Shown here one piece after another: positions 1 to 10,500 of a stretch of DNA of 64,000 nucleotides. The first letter of the stretch is position 1. Each line of letters starts with the position of its first letter. The DNA comes from Seminavis robusta. Its lineage: Eukaryota > Bacillariophyta > Bacillariophyceae > Naviculales > Naviculaceae. Position numbers and translations under genes: made by a program. The stretch covers positions 62,001 to 126,000 of the forward strand of contig CAICTM010000060.1 in the NCBI GenBank assembly GCA_903772945.1, in the 5' to 3' direction. Below the pieces are notes generated by a model. The model was given only the letters and a program-made list of their open reading frames with translations, had not been told where the DNA came from and did not search any database.

Positions 1-15
1 CAAAGAAGCAACCAA

Positions 16-633
16 ATGCAGTCCAAGGCAAGTTTTTTTGTCCTGTCATGGGCGTTTCTTCATGCTGCAGAGTTCGTGGAAGCTTCCTGTGCTGCTGGAA
101 CTTCTCTTGGTGCAGCCCGACAAGGCCGAGAGGTTCTGGAAGATGATTCAGTGGATGAAGGCAATGAGGTTCCCTTGGAGACGCAGAAGATGAATTGGTC
201 ATCACTCTTATCCATTCTATCAACTCTTCTCGTGACAGTGGCAATCATTGAATCTAATCGATGGGTAAAACTTTTTGACAAACCTCACGCCCCGCCCTTG
301 GACGAACCAGACAAGCTCCACCTAGAGGGGAGAATTCTGTGACTTGCTGTCCTACTTCTGATGGAGAATAATGATGGAGGTGACCAGGGTCCACTGACCG
401 ACCAACAGAGAGTTGTTAGGAAACATGCGCATGTCTTTGTTTCGCAGGCCAAGACACCACAGGCTATGTTTTTCTCGCAAGCTCTCAAAGAACTTGCCCC
501 CAACACGGAAGCACAGGCTCGGCTCCAGAACGAAGCTCACTTGGTTCATCGGTACCAGAACCTACGGTACACAATTCCAAAGACTAAAGGAACCGACGTA
601 CCAACCAATCCAGCAGCATGGACGCATGTGTAA
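16..633 (+). CDS. Small hypothetical protein, two in-frame blocks split by one TGA
   Basis: I do not recognise this gene. An ATG at 16 opens 108 codons with a hydrophobic, signal-peptide-like start and a second hydrophobic stretch near residues 60-80. A TGA at 340-342 ends it. The same frame then runs on, without another stop, through 361-633 (about 90 codons, ATG at 361). The second block has ordinary protein-like composition. Possible readings are one gene interrupted by a nonsense change, two small genes, or a gene whose true intron I cannot place: a GT...AG pair around 339-366 would be only about 28 nt. The window edge may also cut off upstream exons. Existence and extent are both uncertain. 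Confidence 0.3.
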
Positions 634-908
634 CTACCAAGCTGCAAAGCAGCAGCAAAACACTGCAAATATTGCTTCCCACCGAAACTTTCCATTGCCA
701 TATCCTGCTCCTTCTCCCTAAGAAGAGACAGGCCGCCTTCCTCGATACGTTGAGGTTGCTTAGCTCACCTAGACTACTACGTGTATAATGTGTACGTAAT
801 CAAACACAAATACTTGAGAATGAACTTACTAATATTGCTTTCAGCTTCTTATTATTAGACACCACGTTGCGCAAAGTGCCTGTCCGTGGTATCTTCCTCG
901 TGCCACGT
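634..908. other. Intergenic stretch 634-908
   Basis: Convergent gap between the small upstream ORFs and the bS18 gene on the minus strand. AT-rich around 780-860. I see no gene, repeat or RNA structure here. Confidence 0.5.
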
Positions 909-2213
909 TCACCATTCGCTTTTCTCTTTTTCGATTTCCTTCGGTGCGACGGTAAGCCCTCTCATTTGCAGCTCCTCCTCCCAAGGCTTCATAGCATGGA
1001 TATCAGATTCATAAATGTCGCCGTTGTCTTCCACAACAAATTGGCCCGAGTGAGGGATGAGACCCAAATTCCTGGCTCGCTTTATCAGTTTGGCAATCTT
1101 GCGCTGATCCCTGGCTCCAAGCCGTGTCCTGACACGATGCATGATCTGTCCAGCCGGACTAATATAACGTCGTAGTAGCGCAAGATTGTTGTGGTGAAGC
1201 AACTCCGTGGGCAATGGCTTGGCGCGTTTTCGATTGACTACCCGCGACAAATTCAAATCTCTCGGCAACATGTCTTCAAATGGGTGCTCGGCACCGACCT
1301 TTTTGCTGACTTCCCATTTGGCTCTGCTGGTGAGCCACTTGAGACTCAAATCAGGATTGTCGGGATCTTCCGCGGAATCATCGGTAATTCCCTGCATGTG
1401 GATTTCCTTGTCATCCAGAACACCAGAAGAAGGCTTTGACGATGACTTGGAAGCAGAGTCATCTAGAACTGGGATATCCTCTTCCGAGACTGCGGTATTG
1501 TGCTGATCTTCCATGTATTTTTGAAAGGACTCAAATTCCGATTTGGTCAAGTTCTGAGTGAACCCAGTTTCCTTGTCTCGTCCAAACTCTTCTCCATCAT
1601 CTAGCACTGTTGTGGCCTCTTGTGCCTTGACCGAACGTCCCAGGACATTCAGCGACATCTGGGCAAGCCGCACACGTTTGCCCAAGTCCTCCACCACTTT
1701 GGTGTCTCCACCACCGTCTTCCTGATTCTTCCAGCTTTCAATTACACGTTTGCCCACCAATTGATCTCGTTCGTAGGGATCCATTTGAAGGATATCCTTT
1801 TCGGCCTCTGTTAATTCCCGTTCGACTTCACCTGTTAATTTGCCAGTGGTAGCATCACGCTTTAATTTGGGTGGAAACTGACTGGCAGGTCCCACATTGC
1901 CCTGATCACCACCATCGTCAAACGACATTCCAAAGGGATCTAGGTCTTCCTTCTTCTTGTCACCGTCATCGCTTCCACCACCACCTGTGGTCGAGAGAGA
2001 GCGCAAAGGAGCCAGAAATCGATTGGCGGGATATCGACCGACATTCTGAGCTAAGGACACTCTGCACTGCTGCTGCAGCAAGAAGGATAGGCTTCGGGAA
2101 GCAGCGGACGAGGTCAGGATACGCTTCATGCCGCTCATGGTCGCGATGTCGCTGTAGCGAAATTTGTGTGGCGTCGAGCTGAAAGGTGTATTAGTTGGCA
2201 GAGCTGCGTTCAA
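909..2213 (-). CDS. Mitochondrial small-subunit ribosomal protein bS18m, long N-terminal extension
   Basis: The C-terminal third is a clear bacterial-type S18 fold: the segment LALLRRYISPAGQIMHRV is followed by a basic stretch (QRKIAKLIKRARNLGLIPH) matching the S18 helix that binds 16S rRNA. Upstream lies about 300 acidic, probably disordered residues, far longer than a bacterial S18 of about 75 aa. The most likely start is not the first ATG but the internal Met near 2138, which opens an Arg/Ser-rich presequence without acidic residues, typical of mitochondrial import. The gene is a single exon of up to 434 codons. Inferred role: component of the mitoribosomal small subunit. A plastid S18 is less likely, since diatom plastids usually encode their own and no signal peptide is seen here. 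Confidence 0.85.
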   Translation of the reverse strand: MNAALPTNTPFSSTPHKFRYSDIATMSGMKRILTSSAASRSLSFLLQQQCRVSLAQNVGRYPANRFLAPLRSLSTTGGGGSDDGDKKKEDLDPFGMSFDDGGDQGNVGPASQFPPKLKRDATTGKLTGEVERELTEAEKDILQMDPYERDQLVGKRVIESWKNQEDGGGDTKVVEDLGKRVRLAQMSLNVLGRSVKAQEATTVLDDGEEFGRDKETGFTQNLTKSEFESFQKYMEDQHNTAVSEEDIPVLDDSASKSSSKPSSGVLDDKEIHMQGITDDSAEDPDNPDLSLKWLTSRAKWEVSKKVGAEHPFEDMLPRDLNLSRVVNRKRAKPLPTELLHHNNLALLRRYISPAGQIMHRVRTRLGARDQRKIAKLIKRARNLGLIPHSGQFVVEDNGDIYESDIHAMKPWEEELQMRGLTVAPKEIEKEKSEW

Positions 2214-2604
2214 ATTTATTTGACATCCACACCTGGCAGTCGGAGCAGGGCACCAAATTGGGTGCCTAAAGGGGAGTCGATTGAATCATTCAAGGTGCAA
2301 CTGCTCTAGCTAGCTAGTGGGTCTCAATACTTGAGCTGTTGGAGACTCTGACAAGGCCTTGCAGAGAAGGGTTGCACAGGAATAGTTACACTTTTTTCGT
2401 TCCATTAATTAAGCCACGAAATTCCCTTGTCTAACTTGCTACTCGCGGACGAAACAGAAAGTGGATTGAAACCTCCAGATTGTTTTCTTGCAACTAATTG
2501 TATTTACTGACTTCCGACAAACCGAGTCGAGTCCAAACAGATTCCATGACCGGAGAACCGACACGACGCGGCAAAACCAAGGAGCAGCAACAATTAGGGG
2601 GTTG
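2214..2604. other. Intergenic stretch 2214-2604
   Basis: The 5' flank of bS18m and the 3' flank of the CASP gene, both on the minus strand. It contains a small GCTAGCTAG cluster near 2310-2320. No coding signal is seen. Confidence 0.5.
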
Positions 2605-5089
2605 TTACCCTCCCTTCAAGTTCTTTGCAGCTTCATGAACCACAGGAGGCAAGTGCGCAAGATGCTCATGATCTGAATGATCACAAGTTGCATTGTGCGA
2701 CCAGTGCATTGTAGTTATGAAGACCAACAAATGAAGGCACGTCACATATGCGACCAATGCGGTCCTCATCGCCTTTGTTCCAAGAACAGTCTTTGCCACA
2801 ACAAAGACAATGCGTTCCATTGGAGGCATTTCCTTTAGTTTGCGCTGACGTTCTGACCGACCGAATTGGCGGAAAGGGTCAACCGAAGCTTCGTAACGTT
2901 GCTCGAGTGCTTCCAAGTCCAAATCACGGTCATTCGCTCCTAGCTTGTTGAACCCGGCTCCTCCGCGATTGCCACCAGTGCCACTAAAGTTTTGGAGGTA
3001 GCGGACCTTCTCGTATAGCTTGGTATTGTCGCTCTTCAAAGATTCTGCCGATTGAACCTGGACCTGCAGTTCCCGTTTGAAACTGTCTCGTTCTGCTTCC
3101 AAAGCCTCGCATCTAGCCCTCAAACGATCACGCTGGGCCATTACAATGGTAGCCACAGAATGATCATCTTCTGCCTTTTCAGTGGCCGCTGCGGAGGCTT
3201 GCGGCGCCTGCTTTGCTACAGGTGGTGGGGGTGTTGCGTTTGGATCCAAGATGCTGTTGAGAGTAGAAGCTTCTTCCTCCTCGGACACGGGTGTTGGCAT
3301 ATTGGCAGTGCGACGGGGTTTTGAGGCTGCATCTGTCGGTGTGCTGGGTGCGACGATGGCTCTCTCAAGATCTTTTTCGAGAGATTGAACAAGCTTCTCG
3401 GCTTCTGTCTGGGCTTTGCTGGAAGCCTCCATCTCTGATCTCAAGCGTTCACATTCCTTTGCCTGTTCGAGTCTCGAATTTCGTTCTTTCACTAAATCTG
3501 ATTCTGCACGTCGCAGCTTCTCCACTAGCACGGACTCTAGATCTTTGTCGTCATCATCTCCCGAGATTCCGGTTCCCGTCGTTTCCGGATCCTCTGCAGC
3601 GTCCACGTCATCAGCATTGTACTCCAAACGTTTCAGGATCCTTAACTCTCTTTTCATGCTGTTAAGAAGTGACTGTGTTGGTGCGGCTGCCAGCTGTCCT
3701 TCCAAGGACGACACGGACGCTGAAAGAGCGGCCTTGTCCTGTTCCAAAGCAGACACCTTTGCCTGCAACGATCTCCTTTCTTCAACCACGGATTCATCCT
3801 TGGCCTTCAATTCTTCTCGGAGGGAACTTGCCGTATGCGCGAGTTCAGCAACCTGTGCACCCAACCACGTCCACAAAGAAAACAAGAGGGCTCTGTCAGA
3901 ATTTTCAACTACAGTACCAAACACAACAACAAGACAAATTATAGCTTTGCGCACTTGCCTCTGCCTCGTATGCCTTTCGCTCCAACACGAAATCTGCCAT
4001 GCTAATTCCACCCGATGCGGGAGGTGTTTTGCCTCCTACACTTCTTCCAGTAACAGCCGCCAACTTCAAGCCCAAATCATCGCGTTCTCGCGTCACAACA
4101 TGTAAGGTTTGACGCAACCTCTCGGAATCATCCACCAAGATGCGTCGTTGAGCTTCCCAGGCAGCTTCTCGCTCTCCGGCACCTTCATCGGCATCCAAAA
4201 GATGCGACTGCGCCGCGGCTCGTCCGGCCCGTTCCGCCTTGAGCTGGAGTTCCAAGTTTTCGACCTTGCGTTCCATGGCGGCTTCTCGTTCCAATGCTTC
4301 GGCCGCTCGACGTCCCTCCGTTTCGGCCAATTCTTCTTGTGCAATTTCTAATTTTTCTTGCATATCAATGACGGCATTTTCCTGCAATTCGGCAATTTTG
4401 GCTTCTAGCTTGCGCACGGTGACGGATTGATCCTTGAGATTCTTGGTCTCAATTTCGTATTCCATCACCTCGCGACGCAATTCAATCAATTCTTCCTTTT
4501 CTTGTCGCGTCAAACCAGATTCGTTTTTGTTGTTTTTCTTGAGTTGAGCCATGTCCTTTTGTAGTTTTTGTGCCTCCTTTTGCACTTCGTCGTTGGTCTT
4601 TTGGAGCGTTTCAATTTCCGCTTGTTGCTTTTGCATCTGTTCCAAGACGGTCGAGAGCACGGCCGACGGATCTGGCATTTCCGTCAACGCCTGATAAAGA
4701 TTACTAAACGCAGTCTCGGAGTTTTTGCAGCGTCGCGTGAGATTGTCAATCTCTCCCTGATATGCCTTGACAATGACACGGCATTCCTTGGACATGGCAT
4801 CAATGGCCGCCACTGCGGCAGCGGCAGTCTCGGGAGTATTCGAGGATGTTAAACCTTGTTTGGCAGTTTCGACCACCTTGACGGAACGCTTGAATTGTTT
4901 GGTCGTATCGACAATGTCCTTGCGAGCCGCTTGGGCTTGTTCTCGGGCTTCCTTGGTGGTGTTCAGTGTCACGCCATACTGATCCAACTTGCCACTCCAT
5001 TGAAAGGCTTCCCAATTCTGAGAGGCCACCTGGATGGACGACAAGACCATGGCATCTTGGTCCTTGCTACTCGAGGAGGAACTGAACAT
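2605..5089 (-). CDS. CASP golgin (CUX1/CASP-type Golgi coiled-coil membrane protein)
   Basis: Two exons, 5089-3959 and 3852-2605, give about 792 aa. The N-terminus carries the CASP family start: a 'WEAF' motif, then a segment ending AYQGEIDNLTRRCKNSE and the LYQALTEMPDP motif. A long coiled coil fills the middle. The C-terminus matches the CASP C-terminal domain: LYEKVRYLQNF, then a YEASVDPFRQFGRSERQRK block, and one transmembrane helix about 35 residues before the stop. The family is a tail-anchored golgin of the Golgi rim involved in vesicle tethering. The best join uses a GC donor (GAG|GCAAGT at 3958) and an acceptor at 3853, both phase 0, and keeps the coiled coil unbroken; a GT donor nearby is out of phase. 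A decayed inverted copy of part of exon 2 lies at about 6869-7227. Confidence 0.9.
3853..3958 (-). other. Probable GC-AG intron in the CASP gene
   Basis: On the minus strand the sequence reads GAG|GCAAGTGCGC ... GTGCACAG|GTTGCT. The GC donor has the full AG|GCAAGT consensus. Removing these 106 nt joins two coiled-coil segments in phase 0. Using the nearby GT, two bases further on, changes phase and brings in a hydrophobic Trp-rich segment or a stop. Confidence 0.6.
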
Positions 5090-5523
5090 GGTCGAGTCTG
5101 TCTCCTATCTACTCTCCTGCCTATTAGCTAGCTCCAGCAATTCAATACAATGGGTGGTGTCTTCTACCAATACATTACCTAGCTGATTCTTGGATCTTTG
5201 GTCTTTGGTTTTGGTCCCATCGACGTTTGTGAGAGAAACGCGGTTTCGGCGAGTTGACTGGACCGCTGTATTATCTTTGGGTGGTGAATAGGATTTAAGT
5301 AATAGCCGTTAGGTGAGAAGACCAGCAGCGTGCTTCCAAAAGATACCGCATGGTACCAGTTTGATCCAAATGGGTTCGGTGGATCTTTAGCCCCGAGCTT
5401 TATGCTCTCTGTCTGTTCCTCCTCTTGTCTTCTGCCTTCTGCTGAACCGGACAACCGGACTTGACTTGATGAGCAACTATACGCGTTCTGATCATCGATC
5501 GTCTTCATAATAAAAGCAACTAA
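5090..5523. other. Divergent promoter region between CASP and the SDR gene
   Basis: A 434-nt stretch between two divergent start codons. It should hold both promoters. I see no clear TATA box or repeat. The 110-codon minus-strand ORF inside it has no recognisable features. Confidence 0.45.
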
Positions 5524-6784
5524 ATGTCCACAGAAGAAGCGAACAAAAAGCCCAAACTCGAAGGAAGCATAATGAGCGCCAAGTACAGTATCCCCGATCA
5601 GCCAGAGCGCTATGCCAATGCCAAGAAAGAAAACAATACCAGATACCTCGATATCACATCGGTCTATGACGGGAGTTTTCTCAAGGACAAGCGTGTCGCG
5701 GTGACCGGGGCCAATCGTGGTCTAGGACTCGAGATTAGCAAGGTTCTAGCCGAAGCAGGAGCCAAGCTGGTGGCCATTGTGCGCAAATCGTCGCCCGAAT
5801 TGGACGCCCTCAAGCCAGAAGAAATAGTCTCGGGGATTGATGTCATGAACGAAGAATGCACCGAAACCATCAAAGACAAGGTCAAGGGTGGACCGGTGGA
5901 TATTGTATGTACTGATATATACATATGGATACATGGTTGACAATCTACCCAATCTTTCGTTGTTTCCTAACACTTCTCTTTCTTGTTGAATGTCAACAGC
6001 TGATCAACAATGCTGGATACTTCTATGAACCAGAAGAGACAATTGAGACTATCAACTTTAAAGAGCAGCTCAAGCAAATTGATATTTGTGCTGTAAGAAA
6101 CTGCCTTTTTTATTTCATCCATCCACAAATGTTTCTATGAATTCCCTTGTCCTCTCACTCGCTGCTTACTTTGGATTGTTTTGTTTTGCCTGGATTGTTG
6201 CTTTGCTGTCAGGTGGGACCCCTACGTGTGGCAGCCGCCTTTCTTCATGCCGATTTGCTTCAGAAAGGTTCCAAAATTGTAATGATTACTTCTCAGGGTG
6301 GATCCATTGAGTGGAGATTCGTTCAGAACCCAAAGGGTCACGACTATGGTCATCACGTAAGGAACCACACTCAACAAGATACTGTCGTGCCATGCCATCC
6401 ATTCTGGTTTCTCACACTCACTTGATTCCTTTGCATTCATTCAATCAATCAATCATTCCTTATTACTCAATCTACACGCCTTACTATCGTGATCATAACC
6501 CATCGATACTGCATACTGTACAATAGATGTCCAAAGCTGCCGCCAACATGGCATCGGTACTGTTGGCCCAGGAACTCAAGGAAAAAGAGATTGCAGTGGG
6601 CATTCTACACCCAGGATTCAACAAAACGGAAATGACGGCCAAGTACAAGGAGATTTGGGAAGTCGAGGGTGCAGTAGATCCAGAATGTGGAGCCAAGCGT
6701 GTCTTGTACGAAACGGGCAAACTCAGTATGGAAACCACTGGAAAGTTTATCAATTGCGAAGATGGGTTGGAGATTCCTTTCTAA
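5524..6784 (+). CDS. Short-chain dehydrogenase/reductase (C-factor-like), atypical active site
   Basis: Four exons, all phase 0: 5524-5904, 6000-6092, 6213-6356 and 6527-6784; 291 aa. The Rossmann fold is intact: TGANRGLGLE is the nucleotide-binding Gly motif, and LINNAGYF is the NNAG motif formed across the first junction. The catalytic Ser sits in MITSQGGSI. The active-site Tyr/Lys region reads DYGHHMSKAAAN across the exon 3/4 junction. Relatives in the csgA/C-factor group have Y-x-x-x-K here. The Lys is present, but the position four residues earlier is His, and the only Tyr is six residues before the Lys. The substrate is unknown. Cytosolic location is inferred from the lack of a targeting peptide. 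Confidence 0.8.
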
Positions 6785-6868
6785 TTATTTTTCTAACTAC
6801 ATTATTTAGTCCGTCCATTGGTTTTTGTACGCAACGAGTCAGAGCCAGTTGACGATAGAATTGACCTA

Positions 6869-7227
6869 GTTTGAGGCCAAAGATGAATCCATGGCCTTTA
6901 GAAGAAAGGAGATCGTTACAGGCAAAGGTGTCTTTGGAACAGGACAATGCCGCTCTCACAGTGGAAAGACAGCTGGCAGCCGCACCTCTCACAAGTCACT
7001 TCTTAACAGCATGAAACGAGAGCTACGCATCCTCAATCGTCTAGAGGTACAACGCTGATGATGTGGACACTCCAGAGGATTCGGACACTAGGGGAGCTTG
7101 AATCTTGGGAGATGACCACCACAAAGATCTACTATTACCAGAGTCCGTGCTGGCTAGCTAGCTACCAGTAGTGCAGAAGCTGCCACCTGTCAAATCAGAT
7201 TTGGTGCAAGAACGTAACTACGGATGC
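6869..7227 (+). pseudogene. Inverted, decayed partial copy of CASP exon 2
   Basis: Read on the plus strand this stretch is closely similar to part of CASP exon 2, which lies on the minus strand 3-4 kb upstream. It aligns from the region encoding KAKDESVV through ALEQDKAALS and QLAAAP...LLNSMKREL to the SDLVQERN-like region. It has a missing segment after the ALEQDKAAL region, an extra G that shifts frame (GAGGTACAAC against GAGTACAAT in the parent), at least one in-frame TGA, and an insert of roughly 18 nt containing CTAGCTAGCTA. There is no start codon and no transmembrane end. It is a non-functional segmental duplicate. Confidence 0.8.
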
Positions 7228-7562
7228 TACAGCGTAGCAAGCCAGATAGAGCCAGTGTGGAAAAATGATTATTAGACTGACACGGAATTGGCGTCAAGCA
7301 GCTTGTGCTGTATTCAAAAACGTCAGCCGTGAAGAAGATCTTCGTTCTTTCGTGGTGGGGGTTCCGGAACTGACGCCAAGCCGCCTTCTTCCTTCCTTCA
7401 TTCATTCATTGGAGTTCATGTGTGCCAAACCCTTGCTGATTGTTCACTGCATGTTCGCAAACCTCGAATCAATCAGAGATTATCTATTGAGCAGGAAGCT
7501 GGCATAGGCAGGCTGAATAATTGTATCAGTCGCATCCAATTGGTATCTACCGTATTATCGTC
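7228..7562. other. 5' flank of the ABC transporter gene
   Basis: Follows the CASP pseudogene fragment. It contains short TTCATTCATT runs at about 7395-7410 and an upstream in-frame ATG at 7521. No independent gene is evident. Confidence 0.4.
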
Positions 7563-10500
7563 ATGTTGTTGAAAAGAAGATGCAATGAAGGCTCGTTCTG
7601 GCGTCCACTCTTGGTGGTGATTTCCATTGCCTTTGTGGTGCCATGTGTCGCCCCATTTGCCACGGGAGTGGGGGCATCCTCTTCCACCCCAAGTCCCAGG
7701 AATCCACACAACGCTGCTGCAACTCAAAGCCAACAACAGCATCATTATTTGGCTGCTCGGTCCATGGCCAGCACGGATTCTCCTAGCGTATTACAGCAAG
7801 AAGGAAACAGAAAGAGGTTATCCATCCGCCAGTTCATGTCGTTTCTCAAGGGCAAGGACACGCAGCAATCACCACGGTGGAAAGGAGGCGAAGACGCAGC
7901 ATCTCTGCCCTCGCGATTGCTGTTTCGATATGCGTCTCCACTGTTGGATTTGGCGGGAAAGCGACGCTTGGAGGTAGATGATGCTTTTGAAGTTTGCGAC
8001 GGGCACCGCATGAATACCACCGTGTCTTCCTTGGCCAACATTTATGGCACGTTGCGAGAAAAATCCAGACGAAAAATTGAAAAGCAGCGACAAGCGGGAG
8101 TCGACAAGGTCAAGTCATCGCAATCACTCATTTTGACCCAGGCACTGTTTCAGCATCAACGGAGCATGTTACTGAGAACCGGTCTCATGCGGCTATTGAA
8201 CACATGTGTGCAAGCCTATCCAGCTGTTCTTTTAGCGAGGCTGTTACGTCTGTTGGAAGCGGGAGATGCAAATCATCCTTCCGCGGCATTTGGAGCAGCT
8301 GTAAATTTGGTGGCAGTTTTGTTGGTGAAAATGGTGATTGAGAATCAGTACTTTCATTACGTTGTCAGATGTGCAGCAGAAGTGAGAGGCTCCTTATCAG
8401 GTTTGATATTTGACAAAAGTCTACGTTTGCCTGGAGGTGGCAGCAGTGTTACCCACAAGACTGGCAGGAAAAATGGAAAGAAACGAGCAGAACTTGGAAC
8501 CGGCGGAGTGTTGAATCTCATGCAATCCGACTCTTCCATCATTGAAGGAACCGTCATGCAGATCCACACTCTTTGGGATGCCCCTCTACAGATCGCAATC
8601 TACACCACACTTCTATTCCGATATCTGGGCCCCTCGGTCCTGTTTGGAATTGCTGTTCTGGTCATGACGATACCCTTGAACAGCTTTACACTTCGAATCC
8701 TCAACCGCCTCGCAAAGTACGAGAATGAGGCCAAGGATGCTCGAACCAAACGCACATCAGAATCCATAACGAATATGAAACTATTGAAGCTTCAGGGCTG
8801 GGAAGGGCATTTCGCAGATGACATTCGGAATCATCGGGCTGACGAGTTGAAACGACACTCGAACAGAGGAGTGGTGAGAGCTTTGAACCAGGCCATTTCC
8901 AATTCTGTTCCAGCCTTGGTGTTGGTCGTAACCTTGACTGCCTATGTCAAGACAGGACAGCCGATCATTGCCAGCACCATTTTCACAGCAATATCTCTGT
9001 TCAATCAGCTTCGTTTCCCTCTTTTCTTCTACCCCATGCTGATTGATTCACTTGCCAATGGAAGGAATGCGATGAGGCGAATCTCCAGCTACTTGAGCTC
9101 GGAGGAGATAGTTCCGTACGTGGAACATTTGCCAGTAAAGGAAAACGGAGGATCCATTGAAGTTGTCAATGGTAATTTCTTGTGGTCCACTTCCAAACCT
9201 GTCAAGGATGGTGAAGTGGCCGCGCCAACGAATGCAGCAATCTACAATGCCAACCTCCAAGTGAATCCTGGAGAGATCGTTGCTGTGGTAAGTCCAGCTT
9301 GTTTGAAGATGAAATCGGCTTGCCTTTGGTTTGTCTTGCTATCCCTCTGACCTGTCGTGTCTTGTTTGAACCTCGAACGGGAAACAGGTTGGTTCAGTTG
9401 GCTCCGGGAAGAGTGCACTGGTCAAGGCTCTCCTTGGAGAACTCGTACCGGTGCCTCGAGCACTGGTCCAATCCTCCGTGGCGACCCTCTTGAAAGATAC
9501 GCACAATGCAAACAATGATGACTCTTCGGAGGTACTTGACAAACCGACTGTTCGTTCGTATGGCAATGTTGCTTACTGTTCGCAAGAAGCATGGTTGCCC
9601 AAGGGGACCATTCGAGATGCTGTTGTCTTTGGGAGAGAATACGACGAAGAGCGATATCTCGCAGCAATTCGCGATGCAGGTTTGGATGAAGACATTGTCG
9701 ACAACTTGGGCGGAGCAAGTTCCAAAGCTGCCGCTGCCAGTGGCGTTCTCAGTCATGACACGGACGTGGGAGAAGGTGGATCGTCCCTCTCGGGAGGTCA
9801 GCGGGCTAGGGTGGCACTTGCCCGAGCCCTCTATGCTGCGGAGGATACAAAGGTATTCTTGCTTGATGATTGCTTAGCTGCTCTTGATGCCAGGGTTGGG
9901 TCGACAGTCTTTGAACGGATCAAGAGACGGCTCCAAAGCTCCGGTGCAGCTACAGTTATGGTGACCAACGACCCGAACCTTCCACGGCGATGTGATCGAG
10001 TTGTGCTCATGCAAAAGGTTCCATCTTCGTCATCTTGTTCCTATATTGAGGACGTAGGGACATACGATGAGCTCATTGCGCGGGGCCACTCTCTTCCCTC
10101 TGTTTCTAGTGAAGATCTGGAGGATACCGACGACGAAACATTTGACGATATGGAGGATGAGGAGACCGAGGACTCGTTGGCTGGGGTTCAGATTGATCCT
10201 CCAAAAATCATTAGCCGGAACGGCAGAACGATTCAAATCGTTGATGGCTACGAAATGGCATGCAATTCCACTACTCTCCACTGCCATGCGGACCCTGAAT
10301 GTTCTGCAATGGCTCTCGAAAAGTGCCCTGAAATGATAGCCGAGAAAGGCCTTTCAATGCGAATGAATGAGGACGACGAAGATGCTGAAGACGGGCTGGA
10401 CGAAGAAACTCAACAACAAGACAAGCAACAAAACTCGTCCGAAACCTCGTCTTCTAGCGGGAAGACCGCGGAGGCCAACCGCCTACAACCAAATGAACGG

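Noticed and set aside
340-342. TGA as a selenocysteine codon
   Set aside because: No selenoprotein family match and no hairpin I could recognise as a SECIS downstream.
3416-4105. A 229-codon plus-strand ORF
   Set aside because: Antisense to the CASP coiled-coil exon; its Ser-rich composition is the mirror of Glu/Lys-rich coding.
9800-9900. NBD1 of the ABC transporter lacking the catalytic Glu, as a sign of decay
   Set aside because: Asp at this position is normal in ABCC-type NBD1.
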